From Papilionanthe hookeriana x Papilionanthe teres (Eukaryota; Streptophyta; Magnoliopsida; Asparagales; Orchidaceae): a stretch of DNA of 64,000 nucleotides. The notes under the pieces are model-generated. The model searched no databases, was not told the origin of the DNA, and was given only the letters and a program-made list of their open reading frames with translations. Positions 1 through 10,450 of this stretch are shown piece by piece. The stretch's first letter is position 1, and each line of letters begins with the position of its first letter. The stretch is taken from positions 17,926,682 through 17,990,681 of the forward strand of contig CM040433.1 in the NCBI GenBank assembly GCA_022702705.1, written 5' to 3'. The translations under genes were made by a program, and so were the position numbers.

Positions 1-369
1 CATGTATAAATCGTTAATCTATGCAGGAGTAAATGTGACAAACCTACCTCGCACATAGACTGATCCTTGGTTGATTTCATGAAGATTTGCATAATACTCC
101 TTCACAACCGGGACAACTACGACGGTAGTAGTATAACACAATACTTCCCAACATCTATGGATAATAATTTTATCAATTCTAGTCGTAGGAGAATTCATAC
201 CTCGATTTACAAAGCCTAGTTCCTTAATCAATCTCATTTTTGAGATATTTTTGTTGAATAGACGCTGCGCCTCGAAACTGACAAACTTTCTACGGATGAA
301 AACTTGAAATCTTGAAGTTTTTATCGAGTCGAAATTCATTTGGGCAAGAATTAGGATCTTCCTCTTCAT
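1..369 (-). pseudogene. Athila envelope-like ORF, N-terminal part
   Basis: An open frame of 116 codons starts at the ATG at 369 and is closed by a TAG at 19-21. It holds the pattern of the plant retrotransposon domain found in Athila ORF2 products: a start resembling KFVSFEAQRLF, then KELGF, a W-x-x-LC segment, VVKEYYANL and VYVRGRFVTF. The VxEFYANL and VRGK-like motifs are typical of this family, sometimes called envelope-like, whose role is not established. It lies downstream of pol on the same strand, where Athila elements keep this ORF. A homologous later part of the same ORF is seen at 47363-47890. It is probably a decayed copy continuing beyond position 1. Confidence 0.7.
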
Positions 370-656
370 TCCTTTGGGTAGTTCCTGCGTCTAGGAGCGG
401 TTTTTGGGAGTTCTAATGGAGGGTTTACCTCCTAGAACAGCCTAAACTCGAATTTAAAGACGAGAAATGGTTTTCTGAATAGCGGCCTTCAGCGCTAGTT
501 TAAATTTTGTCAAACTTCACTTCATCCAAATTCTTTCTGAATTTCAATTCGATTCATTTCTAAAATGTTTTTAATGATATTTAAGGAAGAATAAGACTTA
601 ATTAAGTAACAAATAAACACAAATAACACATCAAACAAAGCAAACACTCAATAATT
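370..656 (-). other. Non-coding spacer between pol and envelope-like ORF
   Basis: No open frame or known motif was seen in this stretch. It is the untranslated leader of the envelope-like ORF, directly downstream of the conserved post-pol motif. Athila ORF2 is thought to be reached by splicing, but no clear acceptor could be singled out here. Confidence 0.5.
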
Positions 657-703
657 GTGGGTTGCCTCCCACAAAGCGCTTAGTTTAACGTCGTCAGCTC
701 GAC
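657..703 (-). other. Conserved post-pol motif of Athila-type elements
   Basis: A 47-bp block just downstream of the integrase end reads, on the minus strand, GTCGAGCTGACGACGTTAAA, then AAGCGCTT and GGGAGGCAACCCA. The same block, diverged, occurs on the plus strand at 33828-33874 in the Athila derivative. Its survival in two otherwise diverged non-coding regions suggests it is a functional RNA or DNA element. Similar strings are, to my recollection, common after pol in plant Athila elements. Its function is unknown. Confidence 0.6.
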
Positions 704-714
704 ATAACTTCCAG

Positions 715-1217
715 TTATTCAGGTTGATTCAACATTAAAACCTCTTTAAAATTATGTCTATTGCCTTTAAAATATGGTTTTAATCTTTGGCCATTAACTT
801 TGAATATTCTTTCAAATTTAGGATCTTCGATAATCATACCTCCAAAGTGATATATTTTTACGAGAATGAAAGGTCCTGTCCATCTAGATTTCAGTTTTCC
901 AGGAAATAATTTCAATCTTATATTGTATAATAAAACTTTTTGTCATGGTTCAAATTCCTTTTTGACAATATTCCGATCATGCCATATTTTTCTTCTTTCT
1001 TTATATATTCTATCATTATCATATGATTCATTTTTGATTTCCTCCAATTCATTCAATTGCAATAGTCTCTTCTCACCAGTATCTTTCAAATTAAAATTCA
1101 ATTTCTTTATCGCCCAACTTGCTTAAGATTCTAATTCAACTGACAAGAGATAGGTTTTTCCAAAGATTAATCTGTAAGGGACATTCCTATAGGAGTTTTA
1201 TAAGCAGTTCTGTATGC
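715..1217 (-). pseudogene. Athila integrase C-terminal part (GPF module)
   Basis: The C-terminal end of integrase. The open part (715-915) begins MKLFPGKLKSRWTGPF, which is the GPY/F module of Ty3/gypsy integrases (K-x-x-x-RW-x-GPF), and continues with a segment resembling FKVNGQRLKPYF that ends the polyprotein. The stretch 916-1217 links it to the catalytic core but is broken by stops and frame changes. No chromodomain follows, which fits the Athila/Tat branch. Confidence 0.75.
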
Positions 1218-1985
1218 TCATAAAGTTGTATCTAATCTGGCAGACCAATCCAATTTCTCAAGATTAACGACTTTCTCCAAAATTCGTTTAATTTCACGAT
1301 TAGATACCTCTGCTAAACCATTAGTTTGGGAATGATAAGCTATAGAGATTTTATGCATAATATTATATTTTTCCACCATTCTCTGAATCAGATTATTCTT
1401 AAAATGGGATCCTCCATCAGTGATGATTACTCTAGGCATTCCATATCTTGTGAAATTATTTTTCATCAAAAACCTTGAAACACTTCCAGCATCACACCTA
1501 GGTAAAGCTATTGTCTCAATCCATTTTGATACATAATCAACATCAATCAGTACATATATATTTCCAAATAAAGGTATAAATGGTTCCATAAAATCTAATC
1601 CCCATGCATCAATAATTTCAACTTTCAAAGTAAAATTAAGAGTCATTTCATTTCTTCTAGATATATTGCCTATTCTATGACATCGATCACAAGTTTTGAT
1701 AAATCTACAAACATCTCTGAAAAGTTTAGGCCAATAAAATTCAGATTGCAAAATCTTATGTGCAGTTCTATCAATTCTGAAATGTCCTCCAAATTCAGAA
1801 TCATGACATTCTCGAATAATTCTTTCTATTTCTTCATACAGCACACATCTCATAATAATAAGATCTTTACATTGCTTGTACAGGTAAGGATCGTCCCAGA
1901 AATAAAATTTAGCATCATGCTTAAATTTTTTCTGCTGTTGCATTATTAAATCAGGTGGTAATATAATACTAACTATGTAGTTCAC
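1218..1985 (-). pseudogene. Athila integrase: zinc finger and DDE catalytic core
   Basis: 255 open codons of integrase, which inserts retrotransposon cDNA into the genome. The HHCC zinc-binding module is visible as ECHDSEFGGHF followed by KTCDRC. The catalytic core shows its three acidic residues in DAWGLDFMEPF, VIITDGGSHFKN and GLAEVSNREIKR, with the usual DD35E-like spacing. The frame follows RNase H (2158-2745) after a gap and precedes the GPF module. The three catalytic acids are present, but the flanking polyprotein is disrupted, so no product is expected. Confidence 0.88.
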
Positions 1986-2157
1986 AATAGTAGCATACCA
2001 CGGTAAATTTCCTTCAATAATATTATATAATTACTCATCAGGAAACGTTTTAGTGATTTCCATTTCAAAGTCATCCAAATTAGGTTGTTTCAAGTCTAGA
2101 TAAATGATCGGCTATTTGATTATCGACCCCTTTTCTATTAACGATCTCAAAATCAAA

Positions 2158-2745
2158 TTATTGCATTAAAAGCATCAATCGAATCAGACTTGGTTTTGCA
2201 TCCTTCTTTTGCATTAAATATTTAATGGTAGAATGATCAGTATGAACTATACATTTAGCTCCAATTAAGTAAGATTTGAATTTTTCAAAGGCATAAATGA
2301 TTGCTGATAACTCTCTTTCGGTAGTGGTGTAATTAATTTGAGCATAAGTAAGCATCTTACTAGCGTAGTATATAACTTTAAACATTTTTTTATGTATTTT
2401 CTCTAAAACAACTCTAATAACATAATCGCTAGCATCGTACATTAATTCAAATGGTTTCTCCCAATCAGGTGAAACTATTATAGGTGTAGCGATTAATTTT
2501 TCATTTAATAGATTGAAAGTTTTTAAGCATTCATTGTTAAAATCAAACTTCCTATCTTTTTCCAAAAGTTGGTATAGAGGCTTAGTAATTTTTGAAAAGT
2601 CTTTAATATATCGCCTGTAGAATCCTACATGTCCCAAAAAGCTTCTTACCTCTCTCACAGTTGTTAGAGGTCGTAATTTTTCTATAATTTGAATTTTCGC
2701 ATGATCTACTTCCATGTCATATTCAGATATTTTATGCCTAATCAC
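2158..2745 (-). pseudogene. Athila RT thumb/connection and RNase H
   Basis: 195 open codons. The first third is the RT thumb with the conserved VRSFLGHVGFYRRYIKDFS segment. The remainder is RNase H, which removes the RNA template during cDNA synthesis. Its catalytic acids are visible in MYDASD, TERELSAIIYAFEKF and HTDHSTIKYLM. The frame is separated from the RT palm (2806-3110) by stops. Only one RNase H is present, unlike the Tat element at the right of the window, which has two. Confidence 0.88.
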
Positions 2746-3110
2746 AATTCCTCATGTAACCATAAATTGACACTTTTACCAGTTTAGAACTAAATTTGTT
2801 CTTTCTCATACCTCTAAAACTTTTTCTAAGTTGCATATGCATGCATCAAATGAATCTCTAAATACCAATAAATCATCCATAAACACTTCTATTCCATCAT
2901 CAATTAATTTGCTAAATATGGACGTCATACATCTTTGAAATGTTGCAGGTGCATTACATAATCCAAAGAGCATTCTTCTAAAAGCAAAAGTTCCATAAGG
3001 GCTAGTAAATGTAGTCTTCTCTTGATCCTCATGAGCAATAGGTATTTGGTGATAACAGATATATCTATCCAAAAGCAATAGTACTTGTGTCCAGCAAGTC
3101 TGTCTAGCAT
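2746..3110 (-). pseudogene. Athila reverse transcriptase palm
   Basis: Open frame 2806-3078 holds RT palm motifs: EKTTFTSPYGTFAFRRM, LFGLCNAPATFQRCM and the catalytic box EVFMDDLLVF, where FMDD replaces the more common Y-x-DD with both aspartates kept. An overlapping frame (2925-3110) keeps the preceding LDRLAGHKYYCF segment, equivalent to the LDGFSGYxQ region, so a frameshift lies near 3070. RT copies element RNA into DNA. It is a decayed copy. Confidence 0.85.
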
Positions 3111-3276
3111 TTGGTCTAAAAATGGTAAATGAAATTGATCTTTTCTAGTGACGGCGTTTAATTTTCTATAATTGATACATATTCATCAACCAGTGATTTG
3201 CCTTGTTGATTTAATTTCATTTCAATCATTTATGTCAACAGTCACTCCTCCTTCTTAGGAACACAATGAATTGGGC

Positions 3277-3498
3277 TTACCCAAACACTACGAGAAATAT
3301 GATATATAATTCCAACCACTTTAAAATCTCTTTTTTAACCACTTCTTTCATAATTGGGTTCAGTCTCCTTTGTGAATCAACTCTAGGTTTATGTTGTTCA
3401 TCCAACAAAATTCTGTGCATACAAATCAATGGACTGATTAATTTAATATCAGCTATGGACCAACCAAAAGCCTTTTTGTATCTTTTTAAGGTATCCAA
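3277..3498 (-). pseudogene. Athila RT N-terminal region
   Basis: 73 open codons starting MDTLKRYKKAFGWSIADI, then ISPLICMHRILLDEQHKP and a variant of QRRLNPIMKEVVKKEILKW. In Ty3/gypsy RTs this segment (KKAIGW-x-IADIKGISP, CxHKI, and NPxMxEVVKKEVxKLL) precedes the palm. It lies immediately upstream of the palm at 3110 but is separated from it by stops. Confidence 0.8.
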
Positions 3499-3576
3499 TA
3501 ATTTTGGTTCTTAATATTCATTTAAATCCGAAGATACAATGACTGATAAAGTAGATGATTCTCCTAAATACATATA

Positions 3577-3804
3577 CTATAGATGATTAGGGAGAATCTT
3601 TAGCTCAAGTTCAGGGGGTTTAATGATAGATGAAATTAAACTTTTATCTCCATTTTCCATAGTATCCAATCTTTCAAATTTTTCCTGAACAAATTCTAAC
3701 TTTTCATTTTTCACTTCATCAAAATCATCTTCATTTTCACTTTCACATTCATCCTCACATTCCACATTTTCTTCAAATACTTCTTTAAAATAATCTTCTC
3801 TCAA
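3577..3804 (-). pseudogene. Athila acidic PR-RT linker
   Basis: 75 codons rich in Glu and Asp, ending in SSIIKPPELELKILPNHL. The PPELELKxLPxHL motif is a standard marker between protease and RT in Athila polyproteins. It is a spacer between domains, and no enzymatic function is expected. A related fragment occurs at 32913-33191. Confidence 0.65.
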
Positions 3805-3828
3805 ATAATCATAGATTTCTATTTGAAA

Positions 3829-4440
3829 TCACTCATCATCCTTTTCAGTTGAAGGGTATTTCATAGATTTCATAATATTGAAAGTTACCCCTTGATCATT
3901 AACTCTCATAGTTAATTCTCCTTTTTGAACATCAATCATAGCTCTCCCAGTAGCAAGAAATGGTCTTCCCAAAATAATTAGAATTTCTTTATCTTCCTCC
4001 ATATCTAATATAATAAAGTCCACAGGAAAGATAAATTTATCCACCTTTACTAATACATCTTCCACAACTCCTTTAGGATAAGTGATAGAACGATCAGCTA
4101 GTTGAAGAGTCATAGATGTAGGTGAAATTTCTCTTATTCCCAATCTTTTAAAAGTTGATAAAGGCATAAGATTAATACTAGCTCCAAGATCAAATAAAGC
4201 TTTTCCGAAAAATTTCTCACCTATAGCATACGGGATAGTGAAACTACCTGGGTCTTTAAGTTTTTCTGGAAGCTTCTTCTGAATAATTGCACTACACTCA
4301 CCACTAAGTGCAACAGTCTCGTGGTCTTTAAACTTTCTTTTCTTTTTAAGAATATCCTTCATAAACTTTGCATAATCAGGCATCTTCTCTAATGCTTCAA
4401 CAAAGGGAATATTAATCGTTAATTTCTTAAGAATTTCCAA
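3829..4440 (-). pseudogene. Athila retropepsin-like protease
   Basis: 203 open codons of the aspartic protease region that matures gag-pol. It contains CSAIIQKKLPEKLKDPGSF, then the active-site loop ALFDLGASINLMPLSTF. D-L-G-A-S in place of D-T-G-A-S is usual for this plant lineage. The flap and C-terminal part include LGRPFLATGRAMIDV. The end (GELTMRVNDQGV) matches 32840-32900 in the Athila derivative, where most of the protease is deleted. The frame is open but embedded in a broken polyprotein. Confidence 0.85.
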
Positions 4441-4624
4441 AAACTTTGCAAATATGTTATCTCTGTTCTGTTTATTTAGTCTTTAAGGAAAAAGAGGATG
4501 TGGTTTTTCAACAGTTATCTTAGTTGGTTCTAGAGGATATTCATCTGGATATATCATATTAAAACCTTTCTCAATGTTCACTTCCTCTCTTTCAACTTTG
4601 ACTTCCTTTTGAACTCTTGGTTCC

Positions 4625-5908
4625 AATTATTTTCCACTCCTTAATTGAATAACCTTAATTTACTCCTTGTTTTGATCTTTTGGGTTGATCTCAACATTTT
4701 TAGGAAGATTTCCAGAAGGTCTATTATTAAGTGCAGTAAAGATATGTCCCAATTGATTCTAAATGTTCTTCATTGCAACGTTTTGAGCTTGAATTTGATT
4801 ACCCATATTCAGAATCATTTCTTCAGTAGATAACTTCTTCTTCTTAAATTGTTGATTACTATTAAAACTAGGATGATAAGAAGGTCTATAATTGGTATTT
4901 CCTTAGTTGTTCAGATTTCTAACTGGATTCATAGGATTGTTTCCCCATTGCGGGTTAACAACAACATTAGTGTTATTCTAGTTGAAGTTTGGATGATTCC
5001 TCTAACTAGAATTAAAATAATTCGAGTAAGGATTATTGAATTTGTTATTTATGGCATTCAATGTTTCATAAGACATTTGAGAGTCTATCATCTGTCATGA
5101 TGAATTTTCTTCTAACATTGGGGGTGTTGGAGAATAATTCATTCCATATTGATCTATTTTCTTGAAAAATACAACAATTTGAGAGACTGATAGTTATCAC
5201 ATTAGAATCATGAATACTAGCTACTCTCTTAGGACTGCTCAGAGGGCCATTAAAAATTATTAGTAGTCATCTCTTCAATTAACAAATATGCTTCATCAAA
5301 AGGCTTAAACATTAATGATCCACTAGCAACAGCATCGATAATCGATCTCAAAGATCCCACTAATTCTTTATAAAATGTTTGAATTATTAACCAATCTGGT
5401 AAAGCATGGTGTGGACACTTTCTCAGAAGATCTTTAAATCTTTTCCAAAGTTCATATATGGATTTTCCATCAAACTGACTAAAAGATGTGATATCATTCC
5501 TCAGCTTAGCAGTTTTGGAAGGAGGAAAATATTTTGACAGAAACTTTTGTAAAAGCTCTCCCCAAGTTCTGATAGATCCAGGTGCTAACAAATTTAATCA
5601 TGCCTTAGCCTTATCGCTTAGTGAAAAAGGAAGAAGTCTAAGTCTAACAGCATCGTTTGACACTCCATCATATTTAAAAGTAGTACACAGTTCTAGAAAA
5701 CTAGCTAGATGTAGGTTAGGATCTTCATTAGATATTCCTCTAAATTGATTATTCTGTACCATTTGTATAATAGCAGGTTTAAGCTCAAATGAATTAGCAG
5801 CAACATTAGGATTTTGGATAGTTAAGGGAATTTCATCTGTTGTTGGATTAGCATATCTCTTAAAGGTCTTGATATATTTTCATTTTGATTGTTTAAATTG
5901 TTCGTCAT
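4625..5908 (-). pseudogene. Athila gag
   Basis: Gag, the capsid polyprotein. It begins at the ATG at 5908 (MTNNLNNQNENIS). The best preserved piece (5250-5591) carries the Retrotrans_gag signature: TWGELLQKFLSKYFPPSKT, LRNDITSFSQFDG, YELWKRFKDLLRKCPHHALP and TFYKEL. The C-terminal part (about 4650-5230) is Asn-rich with many in-frame stops and matches the gag tail of the derivative at 32300-32900. Several nonsense codons are CAA or TGG turned to TAA or TAG, as expected from cytosine deamination. Confidence 0.82.
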
Positions 5909-6133
5909 TTTGTGAGGATTTGCATATAGTTTTTGTTGTTTTTGAATTTTTTAATATTACGTTCTAATTCAGAATCGTAAGACACTAAACCTATAGATTC
6001 GATACTACGCATACAAACACAATAAGCACACTAATAATAAACATACACACACAAATATGACTTACAATTCAAATATAAGATTTCAAATACTACAAAATTA
6101 AATTTTAACAGTTACTCTTTTTTTTACCGTACC

Positions 6134-6151
6134 TCCTCAGCAACGGCGCCA
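6134..6151 (-). other. PBS complementary to tRNA-Asp
   Basis: The minus strand reads TGGCGCCGTTGCTGAGGA. This matches the complement of the 3' end of plant tRNA-Asp(GTC) with two mismatches. It lies 6 nt (AGTTTT) inside the 5' LTR, the same spacing as in the plus-strand element at 31228. Confidence 0.9.
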
Positions 6152-6157
6152 AAAACT

Positions 6158-7828
6158 TGGTGCTACTTTTTTAATTTGCCAAAATTAATGAACTCAGATT
6201 TAGATATATACATTGATTTAGTTTTATAATTTGTCACACATTTAAACACAAGTATATGTATCGCTCAAGTAATACAGTGGCTCTAACAGAGTCCTGGAAT
6301 ATCAATCCCACAGGGAGGCTTCAATTTTATGGCGTAGCACAGAAATCACTTATCGAATCACAACACAATTGCAAGTTTAATTCTTAAAATAAAGACAAAT
6401 AGTTGTAGTTATTATTTCTACCTAAATACGTTCTAAACTTTAGCAAGTTAAATTAACAAAAGACTAAATTTATAATAAAGTTCAGTTGTAAGAAAGAGTC
6501 TTCCTCCTTTCCAATAATAATGTGATGATTATTGTTTCATAGATCAGTGATGCAAATGTATTGTGCCAAATAGAAGCATTCTTATTCTTTACTCATATTT
6601 CAGCGTATAAAGAACATTAGCTAATCCTAAGTTTAGGCCCCAAATCTGTGGTTAGGCTAGGAGGATACTGGCTCTCACTCAAGAGCTCCCACTTCCCTTC
6701 ACCTCAAGCCTAACTCTCGCTTCAGTTTCCAAATATTAGGACCAAATTTAGAATTTCAGCCTGTCACTCTGAAATCTCTAATTCTACACCCATCAAATTA
6801 TATTTCTCTATTTATTTGTACTCAATCCCCATGAACTACATCTCTGATTCATAGACATTGAATGTGACCTTCACTTTTGTTGTGGAACTCATAATCCTTT
6901 CAAAAAATATATTTCCCAACAAGTTTTAACAATTCAATTCGTCAGATCTAAAAGTAAATAAAGTTCGAAGTGAAAAGGTCATCACAAAATCTCCATAATA
7001 AATCGGCACATAATTTTGATATCACAACATCAACACATCACATGAAAAGGAGAAAGAGAAAGAAATCTACTCAAGACTCATGAGGAAAAGATGACAAAAC
7101 ATGGATTATATATATAAAAACAACGTCATACAAACAGAGTAAAGTAAAGACAACTTATCTCAAACTCTTCCCCAAGCGAATCTCAAGGAATTCCTTTGAC
7201 TCCTCTTCTTTCTTCACAATAACACACAATTCTCTCTTTAGATAAGTAAGGAAGAAGAAATTTCTCACTTTCCCTCTCCTCTCACACTCCTTAGAAGAGA
7301 AAAACACCAAACCTAAACTTTCTAAACTAAATGAGAAGACACTCTTTAAACTCTAAACTACTCTCCTTTCTTCTTCTCTTCTCTTCTCCTCTTCATACTT
7401 GGCTCCAAAAGTGTTTAAATTCGGCAAAAACTGAATTCCCAAGAGTTTCATCAAGCAACCTTTCAAAATCCATCCAAATACATTGAATATAGTTTAAAAT
7501 CAAGATAGAGCGCTGTCCGGCACTGGATAGGGCGCCGCTCAGCGCTGGATAGGGCGCTGTTCGGCGCATTATTCCGTCAAATCAGTCTCAACTCTCTAGA
7601 AAATAGCGCGGTCCGACGCTGGTGATAGCATTTTTCGGCGCTGATTCAATAAAATGCACTTTTGTCTCTTTTTGCTCCAATTTTCTCTTCTTCACTTCCT
7701 TTTGCTCCAAAGGCCTAAAATCATTGTACCTGCATGAATTCATCAAAAAGTTCTTCCTTTAATGTGGAATATCATCAAAAACAGGTATGAAATGGATAGT
7801 AAAAAGCTATCAAGATTTCAATGGATCG
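6158..7828 (-). repeat. 5' LTR of the left Athila element
   Basis: A 1671-bp LTR. Its inner end (minus strand ...GTAGCACCA) abuts the spacer and PBS, and its outer end is at 7828, where TGATCC has decayed to CGATCC. It is homologous to the LTRs at 44109-45735 and 47895-48304, and more distantly to the LTRs of the plus-strand elements. The U3 holds a G+C island of repeated GGCGC/GCGCTG units (7505-7655). A TATA-like run lies at about 7106-7122. Confidence 0.88.
7106..7122 (-). promoter_or_regulatory. Candidate TATA box of Athila LTR
   Basis: The minus strand reads GTTTTTATATATATAATC about 700 nt downstream of the LTR start. The same string is kept in the homologous LTR near 45043-45059. The start site cannot be fixed from the sequence. 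Confidence 0.45.
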
Positions 7829-8507
7829 TTATTCACATGATCAGTATCAAGTGGATGTAAGACCTAAATAAAATTGGCATAATGAAACATCAAATAATTA
7901 CCTCAAATTCAAGCCAACCCATATGATAGGTTGGGAAGTTTCCAAGGTTTGCCATAGAATATATGTCTTCCTCTAGATTTCTCTTCTTGTAGTTTCCTAT
8001 AATAACTGTTCCAAATTTGAGTCACTAACTTATTGGATTTCCTACTACCACATTATTTTGAAAATTCTACCTTTGGAAGTCATGAAAACGATATTTCCTT
8101 ATCTAAATCAGGAGTTTTCTTAAGTGACTACAGTTATTTAAGATGTAATTAACTATAGGGGCATTGCCCTTATAGGAAACTTTAAGACCTCATATTAGTA
8201 TAAACATTATCTAGTTCATTTATATTAGATAGGAGATATTGTCCGTCAACATAAATGGTTCGCAGACCAAACGGATGTCATGGACACTTTAGTTTATTTG
8301 ATCAAGCCACACCGCCAAGCAATGTATACATTCTTCGAGATATATACATGACTTGTGGTGTAATGCTTGATTATTTAAACTATTGCATATATGAAATTAG
8401 TTTGATTTCATATTTTAAAATTAAAATTGATATTTTCCAAATTTTCTATATTTTATATATATATATACATAAATTAAACCAAAACCTTGAAACTTTAGCG
8501 ACCGACA
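7829..8507 (+). repeat. 3' end of a giant-family LTR, plus orientation
   Basis: Reverse-complement similarity to 18190-17501 and to the matching part of 48305-55582, in the same order, ending ACCGACA like the other LTRs of this family (...CCGACA). It includes the hairpin at 8153-8175 and a 24-nt block (8258-8281) nearly identical in all three copies. The left part was displaced by the Athila insertion at 7828. The short open frame in it (MVRRPNGCH...) recurs in the other copies but only reflects DNA similarity. Confidence 0.75.
8153..8175 (+). other. Conserved LTR hairpin, copy 1
   Basis: CTATAGGGGC, loop ATT, GCCCTTATAG: a 10-bp stem with one G-T pair. Equivalent hairpins are at 14069-14090, 17893-17914 and 48697-48718. 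It is preceded by the conserved GATGTAATTAA. Confidence 0.7.
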
Positions 8508-8604
8508 TATGCATTCAAGGGTTGTGATATTGCCAAGATACATTCATGCCTCACCCATATTTTACTGGCACCTATTTTGTTGATAGACCAAGTATATTGA
8601 GGAT
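8508..8604 (+). other. 97-bp spacer between two same-orientation LTRs
   Basis: Between the ACCGACA end of one LTR and the TGCTGACC start of the next. No tRNA-complementary PBS or polypurine tract was recognised. It may be what is left of an internal region after deletion, or unrelated flanking DNA between two insertions. Confidence 0.4.
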
Positions 8605-10441
8605 TGCTGACCTCACTTTTGTGAGGATCATTTCAAAGTCAGTTTGAGATAGGAATTATACCAATAGTAACTTCCTAAATCTCACTGATAGTCACTAAAC
8701 CCTAATGACTAGGGTAAAACCCTATAAATCCTTCTTTGATCCAAATTAATTAAATCAGTAATAACAAATCCTAATTTAATCAATCATTGACCCAATAGGT
8801 CAATTTTTGACCAAAAATTCAACTTTGGTCAAAATAGTCAATCCTTGATCCAATGACCAGTCCATTGACCCAAGTAGTCAACTTTTAAAACCCAAAAAGT
8901 CAAAAATTGACTAAAACCATCAACCCAATACCTAAAGACCATTACATTCACCTCATTGGTCACCTTTGGCTAAAAGGACAATTTTAGTCAAAATGATCAA
9001 ACCATGATTCAAAGACTATTGCATTGACCTTATTGGTCATTCTTTGACATAAATAATTAAAATTTGATCAAAATAAACCATGCACGGCACAAAGACAACC
9101 ACCCTAGCCCCATTAGTCAACTCTTGACCTAAAAAGAAAAAAATGGTCAAAATGCTAACCCATGCCCCCTTGACCACAAAATTGATTTTAAGAACAAACA
9201 TTGACATGATCAACTTGACAATGATTAAAATGACCAAACTTAATCCAAAAATCACTACATCGACCATTGGATTGACCTAAACCCTAAAATTGGCCAACCC
9301 TAGTCAATATTTATCAAATTTGGTCAAAGTACCCAATTTTGAACCAAAAATGATAAAATTAATCAAATGATTAATTCAAAAATTATATTGATTAATTTAT
9401 AAGATAAAAATATAATTTCCAATATTTTTAATTAATGACATAATTAATTAAAAATTATTTAAAAGTCATAAATTAAGATCATGCCTAATTTTGAACTAAA
9501 AGTGATATAAATTAATCAAATAATTAAATTCAAAATTATTTTGATTAATTTATTGGCCAATAATATAATTTCCAATATATTTAAAGACATAATTAATTAA
9601 GAATGAAATTATATTAAAAAAACCATGAAAAGAAATTTTGATCGATGACACCATTTATGACATAATAAATGATTTTCAAAATTCTACGCTCATTAATGAC
9701 ATCATGGATGACCTCATATAGATTAGACACAATCCATATGACCCATAAAAAATGAATTGACCCATTAATAATTTATATTATAATATTTTTAACCATGGTT
9801 AAACCCATGATATTTTAATCATAAGAAGAAATGTGGTGTGAATCATTCCTTTGCATGAGATGATGTGGCTTGTCATTTTAAGTGTGCCATAGACAAACCA
9901 ATAAGGATGAAACACCACTTAACCTCACCCTTAAACCATGGTTAAATCACATTATACCTCATCATGACAAAATTATAACAATAAAAAAATGAAACAATTA
10001 CATGGCATCTTCTCATCAAAATTTAAATGTCATGTTGAATGGAAAATAGCTTGCCTTCCTTGAGTCACCATACACCTCTCTCTCATCCAATGGAGAGAAG
10101 TCATAATTTGAGTTAGCCATTTACCATAGACCTAATGATGAAAATGGATGATTAAGAAGCATATGTGTCATCCTCCCCTCACCAACATTGAATAACTCAT
10201 ATTGGAAGGCTGATTCCTGATATTTGAACCAATCCATACACCTCTTAATTAAATCAATAGGAGAAAGCCAAATCATGGAGTTAAGCTTACACTATGGGTA
10301 ACCCACACAATGTTCACCCTTGGAAATTGTAATTTACATCATGCCAACAGATGAAATCCTATCTCTAAGCATTAATGAATAAGTTGGCAACACCCCTAAA
10401 CAAGCCTAGCTAAGCCCAAGCTCACCCAAGCTTTCCCATGG

Positions 10442-10450
10442 CTATAAATA
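10442..10450 (+). promoter_or_regulatory. Candidate TATA box of the plus giant LTR
   Basis: CTATAAATA followed by GAGC, about 1.84 kb into the LTR. It is comparable in position to CTATTTAAA on the minus strand at 22697-22689 and 53207-53199 in the related LTRs. Confidence 0.5.

Larger units (their letters stand above)
1..7828 (-). mobile_element. Athila-lineage Ty3/gypsy retrotransposon, 3' end cut by window edge
   Basis: A minus-strand LTR element read from right to left. The order is 5' LTR (7828-6158), PBS complementary to tRNA-Asp, gag, protease, RT, RNase H, integrase, a conserved spacer motif and the start of an envelope-like ORF that runs to the left edge. This order with IN last, the DLGAS-type protease, the tRNA-Asp PBS and the envelope-like ORF match the Athila lineage. 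Every domain is split by stops or frameshifts, so the copy is dead. The 3' LTR is outside the window. The insertion interrupts an LTR fragment of the giant-LTR family that resumes at 7829. Confidence 0.88.

Noticed and set aside
9000..9300. Short repeated TTGACC/GGTCAA words as W-box regulatory cluster
   Set aside because: The words are part of low-complexity repeat sequence in the LTR U3. Without conservation data a regulatory claim is not supported.
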